From Malania oleifera (taxonomy: Eukaryota; Streptophyta; Magnoliopsida; Santalales; Ximeniaceae), in NCBI RefSeq assembly GCF_029873635.1, contig NC_080426.1:49924093-49988092 (forward strand): DNA of 64,000 bases, read 5' to 3'. Below are positions 49,567 to 59,659 of the stretch, piece after piece (position 1 is the first letter of the stretch; each line of letters starts with the position of its first letter). The position numbers and the translations under genes are program-made. The notes beneath the pieces were generated by a model that worked only from the letters and a program-made list of their open reading frames with translations, was not told the DNA's origin and did not search any database.

Positions 49567-50305
49567 GGGTTTGAAATAAGGGGGGTGGGGAATTGGGCCT
49601 GGCAGCGCAGGCAGGGAAATAGGGAGGGGAGAGAGAAAGGGGGGGAGCGGGGGGTGGGGAATTGGGCCTAGCAGCGCAGGCAGGGAAATAAGGAGGGGAG
49701 AGATAAAGGGGGGGAGGGGGGGTTCTGACGACTTTAAAGGGATGGGATGGGAGAGAGAGGGGAGGGCGGGTCTTCGGTCTGCGTGCATGGTCGTGCCATG
49801 CTCTTTGCCAAATTAATTTTTTTTTTTTTTTAAAATTAAGCAAATCGATGTTTCAAAAGTCGATTTGGTAAAAATTTTTAAATTTTTTTTAAAGGACCGA
49901 CTTTTAGAAAGGCGATTTGGTATTAAAATAATAAAAAAAAAAAAAAATCAAAATTGACTTTTCAAAAGTCGGTTTGAAATAAGGGGGGTGGGGAATTGGG
50001 CCTGGCAGCGTAGGCAGGGAAATAGGGAGGGGAGAGAGAAAGGGGAGGGACAGTTTTGACGACTTTAAGGGGATGGGATGAGAGAGAGAGGGGAGGGCGG
50101 GTGTTCGGTCAGCATGCATGGTCGTGCCATGCTTGTTGCCAAATTAATTAATTTTTTTTAAAAAAAAAATTGAGCAAATCGATGTTTCAAAAGTCGGTTT
50201 GGTAAAAATTTTTAAATTTTTTTTAAAGGACCGACTTTTGGAAAGGCAATTTGGTATTAAAATAACTAAAAAAATCAAAATTGACTTTTCAAAAGTCGGT
50301 TTGGT
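49567..50305. repeat. tandem duplication with palindromes, probable left end of MULE-2
   Basis: Two units (about 49567-49971 and 49972-50304) each contain GGGGGTGGGGAATTGGGCCT, the hairpin GCATGGTCGTGCCATGC, and several AAACCGACTTTTGAAAAGTC-type palindromes. The first unit also has an internal duplication of about 65 bp (49585-49650 against 49650-49712). The layout parallels the MULE-1 palindrome arrays with different sequence. It lies directly upstream of the MULE-2 transposase. The matching right end was not found. Confidence 0.6.
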
Positions 50306-50431
50306 TATGTATGCCCCTATATATTCGTTCATCATCTCTTGGCCATCACTCAAACTTTCTCTTCTTTTATTTATTCCTTGATCCTCCAACCTCTTTCACA
50401 ACCTCTTGATTTTTTTTTTTTAAAAGTCATA

Positions 50432-53189
50432 ATGATGTTAAATTCATCAGTTAACAAAGTGACGGTCTTATTATACATTAACAGCGAGATTATTCATGGA
50501 TTGACCGATACTGAGTACAACAATAGGCCAACAAAAGCCATTTGAGTTCGAAGGAGGATGAAGTTAGAAAGTTAGAAATGAAAAATATATGAAAACTTAG
50601 ATATTGATCCAAATGAGTAAATGTTAGAACTGACGTCGAGATATTTGCAATGAGGGGGTGGTGGAAATTTTGTGTACATTGACATCCCAATAAAATTTGA
50701 CGCAGACGTCCTGATTGCGTTGGACCCGCAGAGTTTTTGTTTGGACGTATATGTAGTTGAGATTTTTATTAAACGCATTCCTTGTAGCAACAGTATGAGC
50801 GGAGCCCCAAGTTTGCAGGGTGAAGCATTCATCCATTCTTAACCATATATCGAATATGATACTGGTGAGACGAGCAGACTAGTTGATAATCTTTCACAGG
50901 TGACTTCAACATTAAACTTGAATGACATCCCCGGTACATCATTTCAGCTGGAATTCTTGTCAACCGAGATCCGAGGTGAGCAGTCTACTTTACAAGGATT
51001 CAATGTGGGAAGCAATTATCATTATAAACAACAACCATCAACAGAGTATAGACATAACTGAAGTTCAACTGGAGCTATCCCCATACTAGACTTCCAAACG
51101 GTTTCATCTATTGGCATGAATGAGAGGGGGGCATACACGGTACAACCAATGCAACAGGATATGGATTGTGACTGTGAATTAGAGGAAGAAGAAGATTTAG
51201 AAGAGGATTTTGAAGAGGCAAACCGAGGGGTAGATGAAGCTGGTGCACAAACTGCATATGAGGTTCACCATGAAGAAGTTGTCATGCCTCCTTAGAGCAC
51301 ACTTGTCAGTCATAGGGGGGTATGCGATGTGCCGCCATTAGCATATATACATGGTCGATGTCGAAGCCGGTCATATCAGAACTGAAGTTGAAAGTTTACT
51401 CGAGGACAGACGATGGGATGGTGTCTCGGAATTTGGGAAAGGTATGATTTTCGACACGAAGGATGACCTCATGCACTCCTGCGTGTTCACCATGCGCAAA
51501 CACACCACAATTTTGAGGTGGTGCAATCCACCCCAACAACGTGGATGGTTAGGTGCAGTGCAGACGAGAGCTATATTTGGCGGTTGCATGCAACTCAACG
51601 TAGAAAGCATGAGATGTTTGAAATTACACAATATATAGGGCCACATACATGCATAAATGAGACTCTCTTGAAAGACCACTCGTAACTGAAGTCCAGCTTA
51701 GTAACATATGAAATCGTAGAAATTATTAAAAGTGACGTCTGTGCTTCCATTACAGCTTTGCAAGTACACTTGAGGTCAAAGTACTAGTACCATGTATCGT
51801 ACAGAAAGGTATGGTTTGGGAAGCAAATGACAGTTGCAAGGGTGTTTGGAAATTGGGATATTTCATATCAAATGCTTCCACAGTGGATACATGCTATGTG
51901 TGAAACAAATCTTGGTACAAAGGTGAAGTGGGCGTGGACAGAAATCCCTGATGCTAACAACGTTGCTATATTGACATGTGTGTTTTGGTCATTCGTAGCG
52001 TCAATAGAGGGATTTCGTCATTGTCCTCTAGTTTTCTGTGTGGACGGAACGTACTTGTATGACAAATATAAAGGTAAATTGTTAATTGCAACGAACCCTG
52101 ATGCAAATCAATTAATTTTTCCTCTAGCGTTTGCCATCGTTGAGGAGGAGAGCATGCGCGTATGGTCCTGGTTCCTTAAATGCATTCGGGATGAAGTGAC
52201 TGATCGTGATAATTTGTGTTTTATATCAAATAGACATGCCGGTATTCTGGTTGCCATTCGTCAAAACGATGACTGGCAACTGCCGCGTGCACACCATCGA
52301 ATTTGCTTGCGTTATGTTGTTAGCAACTTCTACTAAAAGGTGCACAATATGATGCTCAAGCGGATGGTTGAAATAGCTGGTAGGGAGCACCAAGTTAGGA
52401 AATTCAATAGTAGGATGGAAAGAATCCTAATAGAGGGTGGGCCAATTGCAAAGTCCTTTTTTGAAGAGATCCCTCCTCATATGTGGACGCAATGTCACGA
52501 TGGTGGCATCAGGTACAGAAACATGACCACGAATCTTGTTGAATGTTTTAATGCTGTCCTGAAAGGAACTCGTAGTCTACCGAGAACGACCATTGTCTAG
52601 ATGACATTTTATCGAGTTGCACAGTACTTTAGTGTCTAGGGGAGGCATCTCAGCAAGCAATGGAGTCGGGAATGGTTACACGCCACATATGTTGTTGCAA
52701 ATGTAGAGGAGGGAAATGGCGTATGCTGGACATGAGGTTATCAACTTCAACATTGAAAGGGGGTTGTTTAGTATTCAAACTGCATCGTGACCACAAAATA
52801 AGGGTCGAAATATTCAGACAGTTGACATAAAGGGACACCAGTGTACATGTGGGAAGTGGCAGAATCTACACTACCCTTGTTCTCACTTGTTAGTTGTCTG
52901 TGGTGCTAGGAGATTGGGGTATAGTGGCTATATCGACTCTTGTTTCATGGTGTAGGGGCATTATGCGACATATATGATGGACTTCATCCCAGTCCTCCAT
53001 GAACAATATTGGACGGATCCAGTAGCACCAACATTATACGGTAACCGAAAGTTGCTTAGGCAAAAAGGACGCCCTAAAAGTTCGATACTGTGTAATGAAA
53101 TGGAGGGCGGTTGGAGGATACGGTGCGGGTTTTGCCATGAAGAGGGTCACAACCGCAATTGGTGTCCAAGGTTGCTTAGGAGGTCATGA
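50432..53189 (+). pseudogene. MULE-2 transposase (MuDR type), heavily decayed relative of MULE-1
   Basis: It is collinear with the MULE-1 transposase from the N-terminus (IYENLDIDP near 50590 against IYKYLDIDP) to the C-terminal knuckle (CGFCHEEGHNRNWCP, 53129-53173). The best stretch is 51827-52336 (VFGNWDISYQMLPQWIHAM; VFWSFVASIEGF; VFCVDGTYLYDKYKG). The second catalytic position reads Asn (CFISNRHAGI, 52229), and the first Asp is kept (52043). NMTTNLVECFNAVLKGTRSL carries the Glu. A SWIM-type finger remains near 52850 (CGKWQNLHYPCSHLL). Stops and frameshifts are scattered, notably across 50550-51300, 51640-51800 and 52600-52970. Confidence 0.85.
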
Positions 53190-53499
53190 CCATCCTGGAC
53201 TATCATAATAACTTCCAAATATGTACTTAATGTGTATTGTACTTGAAATTTATGAGTTACCATTAAACTTTTTAGCTTTTGAAAATAGTGAGTGGGTTGT
53301 ACTCGTGTTCTATTCTGCAATTCTATTTCATTATTAATTTATGAGTTGTGCTCAATTTATAATTATAAATTTATAAAAATTTCGTACAAAAAATATAAAT
53401 ACACTTTTTTTGTTAAATATGCTTAATTATTCATTGCTTGAAAAAAAAAAAAAAACATTAAAGTATACACACATAATGAAATAACCTAAGTCACTAAGT
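53190..53499. other. AT-rich spacer between the MULE-2 transposase and the PMD-like tail
   Basis: It probably holds the 3' UTRs of the two converging genes. A poly-A run lies at 53440-53455. Nothing else was seen. Confidence 0.4.
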
Positions 53500-53852
53500 C
53501 CCACATGGTCTTGGATCACTAAGTCCCACATGGTTGCGGTCTCCTCTATTTGGGCGGCTGTAGGCGTCGTTTTTTGCTGCGGTTGATGTTGCCTTTTGTG
53601 GCGTCCAGCTAGCCCTTCCACACAATCATTACCTTCAATTGTTTGTGGGATATGTTCCTCTAGTCCAGCATCAACCGACCCCCTATCAACGAAAAGATCA
53701 AATGGGATTAGTGATGAGCTCAAGAATTGGTTGTATTGCTGTTGTTCCCGATACATTGGGGGTGGGTCGCTTTGTGTTGACTGCAAAGCCTCTAGCTGGT
53801 ATGGTGTACTAGTGGATGCCCGTACTGATGTTGATACACCCCTATATGGCAT
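53500..53852 (-). pseudogene. PMD-like C-terminal tail in MULE-2, convergent with its transposase
   Basis: The minus strand reads SSLIPFDLFVDRGSVD and then GRHKRQHQPQQKTTP. These resemble, in the same order, MSFLLDDLFDG and GRRRRQPPRPRRRPR at the end of the MULE-1 PMD gene. Only the low-complexity tail is present; the mobile domain itself is not visible. Solo LTR S4 begins at about 53813, so the upstream part may have been displaced or lost. The similarity is in weakly constrained sequence, so the call is tentative. Confidence 0.4.
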
Positions 53853-54127
53853 TTTCTAAGGGGGCTCAGTAGGGTCTCGTCGACGAACGCAGAATATTCG
53901 TCGATGAGTGGCCTTCTTAGGAACGTCGATGAGGACACGTTTATTGTCGACAAAGAGAAACCGAGAGCAGGATTGAGGGCATGTGGTCTCGTCGACGAAC
54001 CCATAGTCTTTGTCGACGAACTTCTTCTTGGACTTGTCAACGAGGAGACGCGGCTCGTCGACAAGGCCACGTGGACAACACTTTATAAATATGCTTAAAT
54101 CACATTTCCAATGAGAAAACCTGCATG

Positions 54128-54172
<45 letters not shown>

Positions 54173-55950
54173 AAAATTCGTCTCTCTGACTTCTCTCTAG
54201 GATTTCGGCTTCGATTCTTGCCGGTTTGACGATCGGAAGCCGCCACGTTACTCTTGGGAAGATTCTTTACAATACTGCTGGATCAAAATTTTGATTTGGA
54301 GTATTTCGGCACCATCCCAAAATTTGGATAAATTGATTATTTAAGTTTTCTAAGTTATTGGGTATTTCTAGACAGAGGGGAATGTGTTGGAAGGTGTTAT
54401 ATCGGTATATGTTAATTTGTTGGGAAATGTGAATTTCAGGGTATTGAGCTGGGAACACACAACAGGTAAGAGAATAAACTAAGTCAGCATTTTTCGTGAA
54501 ATTATTTATGAATATACAACATTAATTTTCAAAAATTATATATGTATAGGATAGGGTTTGAAAAAACTGTTGTTGAACAGGAAAATAGATTTAATACATT
54601 TTATTAGAAAATATAATTTCAGATTAGATTTTATGTTTAGAATATTATTCATATTTATGTGGCATGAGTGTAGATTTCCATGAAAATTATGTTATACCAG
54701 AATAATATGATTTTTCCAAAATAAGCATGTTATGATAGTTTTTAGACAAACTATGAAAGCTGGACAGAAACTATGGTTTAAAATATTATGTTAAACAGTA
54801 TAGAAAATTCATGTTCAGTAAGTTATGACATGGCCGGCGTAGATGTCGTGATTTATATGTTATGATATGGCCGACGTAGATGTTGTGATTTATGATCGGT
54901 GTAGATGTCGTAATTATGTATGATATGTTAGAATTCATGAAAATATGATCATGTCAGATATTACTCAGAAATACGAAACAATTATGTATCATAAATATGA
55001 GTTGTATTATATGTTATCAGAACCAGGATGACTTAATTTAGTATTTCAGAGCGCGGTACCGTAGCTATACGTATAAGTTCAAGTTTATGTTAGTGCTACC
55101 ACACATTTTAGATAGAGTGTGGGAGATGGCAGTCGATGTGGCTTCAATGTAGTGTAAATGTTCCCCTGGTAGTCCGGAGCAAGTGGGACAAGCCCATCGT
55201 ACTTATAGACTTATGTTGACTTAGCGTGGTCGGCTAGCCATTACTAGGTCCCACCTTCGGATCACACAACCCTTTCATGTGGGGGGCAAGACATGACATC
55301 AGCTAACTATTCATCCTGGGTATTATTTTAGTATTGTCTAGTTATAGAAGATGTGTTACATGATTGTAGAAATTAGTACGATATTTATTATGAAATTTAT
55401 GATGATATGATGAATCATGTTTTGCTCAGAGTTTATACAACCAGTTTTTATCAGATATGCATATTATTTATAGTTCATGTTTAAGCACGATAATACTCAT
55501 GTTACCACACACTGATATTAGTTTATCTCCCTTACTGAGAAGTGTCTCACCCCAGCATTACAAATGTTTCAAGAAATCTAGATAGGAGGGCGGATAGAGC
55601 TCCGCAACTGTAGAGATTGACCGAACTACCCTGTCAGAAGGGTAAGTTGTTGAGTTAGGGTTAGAATGGTTTTTGGGTTATGAGGCCTAGGGTACTTTTT
55701 GGTCCTTTTGTGGATGATTGTACATATATGACATGTTGAGTAGAATTCTGGTATTGTGCCGTTGTTGTATGACATGTATGTAATTTATGTTTTCCGCTGT
55801 TTAGGTATCAGAGATGTATGACAGGTATATATTTGACACCCATGGGTTCGAATTGATAATGACTATATCAATTTAGCAGGATATCAGAGTTATTATGTAT
55901 GTGGTTATGTGGAAAAAAAAATTATATAGCAAAATAGGCAGGTTGTTATA
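53813..55950 (+). mobile_element. solo LTR S4 (Ty3/gypsy family), plus orientation
   Basis: It is a reverse-oriented relative of the S1/S2/E1 LTRs. The TCGTCGACGA-like array (53876-54065) is directly followed by TATA-like CTTTATAAATA (54082). Then come a CT microsatellite (54133-54172), a minisatellite (54825-54930) and the block complementary to the GGGTTGTGCGGCC phrase (55255-55285), ending CAGGTTGTTATA. Candidate TSD: ACTAG/CTAGT at 53808-53813 and 55950-55955. The left end is less certain than the right. No interior is present. Confidence 0.6.
54133..54172. repeat. CT microsatellite in S4
   Basis: About 20 CT units lie downstream of the S4 TATA-like site, at the place where the minus-oriented LTRs of the family carry GA tracts (10340, 17150, 20441). 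Confidence 0.9.
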
Positions 55951-55989
55951 CTAGTAGTGAAGGATTATGTGGTGAATCTATTAGTCATA

Positions 55990-57600
55990 ATCTTGTGTCT
56001 TGACGTTAAAAAAGCTGGAGATGATGAAGGGTTTTCTTATAAGGGAGGTTGTTTTCATAGTGATGCTACCTATTACGGTGATGGATATTATGATGAGTAA
56101 TTATTTGATGTCAACATCTTAGTCCCTTGAACTAGAAGGGATGAAGTCAATGTTAGCGTCGGAGTTAGATTTGGATTTTAAAAAAAAGGGAAATGAAGTT
56201 CTAGTGAAACTCATGGATGAGGATGCAAATAGTCAGTATCTCTATCCTCCACCATATTTAGATGATGAAGAAGATAACACATGCCCCAAATTGAACAAGT
56301 TTATTTTGCAGAGCCATTTAGCTAACCCATTCATTACAAGAATGCTATTTAAAAATACAATAATTTTGAAAAAATCCATTAAATGGAGAACAATTATTAA
56401 TTTGAGGGAAATTCAATTTATTAAGAATGAGTCAAATACAATGTTAGTAGAATGTGATTAGTGTGGATGGAGAATACACAATTAAAAAATAGATAGTTAG
56501 AGTACTTCTTAAATCAAGACATTAAATAGTAGTCATGATGTAAGAGGTTGTGTAACAAAAAGCTTGATAGTTCATTGATAATGACTACGTTGGGCAAATA
56601 AGGGTAGATAGTGCTTATAGAGTATGCATTTTGGCAAGGGATGTGAAGAAAAATTACGAGCCTAATATCTTTAGACTAACAACATAAAGGACTAAGAAGA
56701 AACCCTTGATATCTCTTACTAAGCCATTCAAGGACATTAAATATCATTACTAGGCACACTATATAGAGCTAGAATTTTAGAGGCCTATGTTTAATTAAGA
56801 GGTTAAAAAAAGTGGCTTCTTATCCATATGTAGACCTCTTATGAGGTTTGATGGATGTTTGCAAAAGGCCATTTTGATGGCTAGTTACTTAGCAATTAGC
56901 AAAGAAGAAAAATAATCTTTTTTTTAAATCTTAGTACTATGATAGTTGTGCAGGTTGAGGGTAGGAGCTCTGTCATGGATTTTGAATAACTTGATCATTG
57001 AGCTTACTCTAATTGGCTACTGTAGTATTTTTTGGAGGTTAAGAAGAGGAGCTTATGGTTATTGATTTTTAGATAACTAGATCATTGATCAAGGTTACTT
57101 AGTCATGGATAGAGGTTCAATCTTATGATTTAGTCACGGATAGAGGTTTAATATTCTTATGGTTTAGTTATCTAGATGTGCATTCATTTGCATGTTGATT
57201 TAAGCTTATTGACTTACACTTTCTATGCTTATGAATAACGTTTGGAAGATAGCTTTCTTGAGTTATTTCCAAATACTAAGCAAAATATATGTGTGACACT
57301 AATACGAAAAATGTATAGTTAATGATTTTAAATGGACAGATTTGAAATGATTACTTTGGAGGGTAGAAGAAAATCATAAAATTATATAGATTTCAAGGAA
57401 ACAATGGATGAACTACATAAAGTCATTTGGGGTATGAGTACAATAAGGCAAGCACTAACTTGTGGGCAAGACACAATTTCTTAGCAAATGCAAATGTAAC
57501 CTTATTGTGGACAAATATCTTTGTAAGGTACAATGTCAAAAGAGAAGGCTTTAAAATGTTGCCTTACAACATCCCACCTAAAACATATATAATATTATTT
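55990..57600 (+). pseudogene. MULE-3: fossil transposase of a different MuDR lineage
   Basis: Ordered but broken similarity to the common plant MuDR transposase. 56141-56461 encodes PPPYLDDEEDNTCPKLNKF and INLREIQFIKNESNTMLVEC followed by CGWRIHN, the N-terminal zinc region. RPLMRFDGC near 56838 recalls the first catalytic Asp region, and ALSWILNNLIIEL near 56970 the downstream SW-WFL motif. 57427-57600 has NLWARHNFLANANVTLLWTN, the pre-Glu segment of the family. The remaining parts are obscured by many indels and stops. TIRs were not found. Confidence 0.6.
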
Positions 57601-57624
57601 ATAAAACAGAAAATTTCCTCCTAA

Positions 57625-58280
57625 CAAATATAAAATAAAGAACAATTTTTTTTTTCAGAAAATAATTTTCTATTTTTTTTCTAAAATTATTTCATTCCAG
57701 CAAAATGAAGTTTTAGGTGTCATACATTTTTTGGTTAAAAACATTTTATAAAAAGGATAACTAATTTTCAAGAGAAATTTTTTTTTTACCTAATTAAACA
57801 GAGCTCAATAGTTGATTTTTCTTCATGTATGGTTTGATTCAGTTTTGTTTTTCCAAGAAAGTGAAAAAATGCATTATGAAAAATGTAGAAGCCCTCGATG
57901 AGAACATAAAAAAGTGATTTTCAATTAGATCAGAGCAAAATAATATGATAGTCTTTACTAAAGTCAATGGACCACAAATGATCTTTAGTAAGAGTAGAAT
58001 TTTTCCCTCCATGTGCTATATGTAAAATTTAGATTGAGGAAATAATAAGTCAAGGTAGCAAATATCTTGAGGAACTGGAGACATCTTCCATAAAATGCTT
58101 CCTTCCCACAATTTTTCTCAGATGCTCTTGATTCTGCGCGCAGGCGAAGTGACAGTGGGAGCCAATTACTCATAACACATGCAGCCGCTGTTACACAATG
58201 CCTAAACCAACTTTGGTAATGGCTACAAAATACAAAGACAAGTTTTCCTCAGGACGCCTGCAACAATGCATCATGTAGCT
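57625..58280. other. AT-rich DNA, no gene seen
   Basis: No convincing coding sequence. If the exons to the right are a real minus-strand gene, 58000-58289 would be its 3' UTR and downstream flank. Confidence 0.4.
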
Positions 58281-58289
58281 GCATTCCCA

Positions 58290-59658
58290 TCATTGCTTGG
58301 ATTTCGCATCTATGTCCACACCATCTTGCCCTTCTTTCTTGCTGCAGCTGCAGAAAGAATGAAAACCTGAATTCCAACTTAATAGACTCATGAAAATAAT
58401 TATTGTTGCTCTGATCCCAAATGAAAATGAAAAGGAGCATTCAAACGGAGGATGAGAAAGAATAGCCTCTCTATCTCTCTCTCTCTCAAGGAAAATGTCA
58501 GTTGAAAAAAGGGAAAATCATTTGTAAATTCAAGGGTAATTTTTATTTTTTGTACTACCTTCACATTATGGCCAAGCTTACCAGTTGGCACATGCAAAAA
58601 GTTGCAGTGCAAGAGATAAAAGTATCATCTGCAGTAAAGAACACAACCCACAGAAGATTTCAAGACAATGCAACGTACCATTATCTTGTGCAAAGCAGCC
58701 ACAAAATTCATACTAGAAAGGCTTTATTTGTGCCCCACCATGTAGCTTGCCCAGATCTCATCTGCTGGAGGTGGCGGTTGAACAAAGTGCCCAGGAATAC
58801 GGCTGCAGAAACAAATCCCAAAAAAGAGAGAAAGTTGAAGAAATGTATCAATATAATAAACCACAGAAGAACCAAAAGGTCCTTCTCACAAGCAGCACAC
58901 ATTCCTCTTTTGTTAAGACCTAAAGCATGCCTGGTATCATACTTCCTAACAACTTAACCAGAAAGGGGCCCAAAGGCCAAAACAATATGATCTTGTTCCA
59001 TAAGATCCTGGAAAAGCCCACGGAAGTCCATGGGAGTCCTCCATAGAGTTCAGCGTTTGTGCTTTTCCCTGCACTGTATTTTTTTCTTGTATCCCTCTCA
59101 TTGTGCTAAATATATTTGTTTTCCTTAGGTGGCCATGGTAAGCAGCTTGTCCAATTGTGCATGCAAACTCAAAGTTTCATTCGTTGTGACCCGGGCACGA
59201 CGTTAGAGCGACCTAAAGTAAACAAATGACAAATAAGACCATGCTTAACCCGAACTGAAAGGCTTCATGTTGGACTTAGGGAGAAGCTGACTGAATTATG
59301 CAACATCTTTCCAAGGAATCCAGATCCCCTGAACCAGAACGCGTCTCCATCCTCTGCCCCTGTGATCTACAGACACCCAATTGCAGCAAAGAGAAGCCAC
59401 TCGCACCAATGTTCATTGTTAAAAAAAAAAAAAAACTAAAAATGCGACACCCAGTGCACAAAGCTCTCATGCCATATCAGAGGTCTGGTTACTCTGGTAC
59501 ACAGCGTTATCCACAATTGGAAAGCCTGTTTCCTGTGAATCGTGCCAGCATGACCACAAATTCTCCCTCGATTTCTTAATCTCACTGCTTATCATTTCCT
59601 TATCTTCCTCTCTCAGATTCATCATCCACACACCCACCCAAATGGGAACAGCTCCTTT
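58290..59658 (-). CDS. candidate exons of an unidentified host gene (partial model)
   Basis: Protein-like stretches on the minus strand sit next to good splice signals. The 59658-59467 frame reads GAVPIWVGVWMMNLREEDKE. Next, TGTCTGTAG/ exon from 59366 reads ITGAEDGDAFWFRGSGFLGK (a second frame is also open). TTTCTGCAG/ exon from 58802 reads RIPGHFVQPPPPADEIWASY, with a stop at 58724 or a donor after 58739. ACTGCAG/ 58628-58582 /GTAAGC is a 47-bp exon. TTTCTGCAG/ exon 58347-58290 ends KKEGQDGVDIDAKSKQ. The last two join in frame. I do not recognise the protein, and not all donors are convincing. A LINE lies directly upstream at 59660. It may be a pseudogene or one half of a larger gene. Confidence 0.35.
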
Positions 59659-59659
59659 A

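Noticed and set aside
49505-49843. Minus-strand proline-rich open frame of 112 codons
   Set aside because: It is the G-rich duplicated block read in reverse. Its repeats follow the DNA duplication and it has no domain.
58502-58957. Plus-strand open frame of 151 codons
   Set aside because: It lies opposite better candidate exons with splice signals on the minus strand, and its composition is not protein-like.
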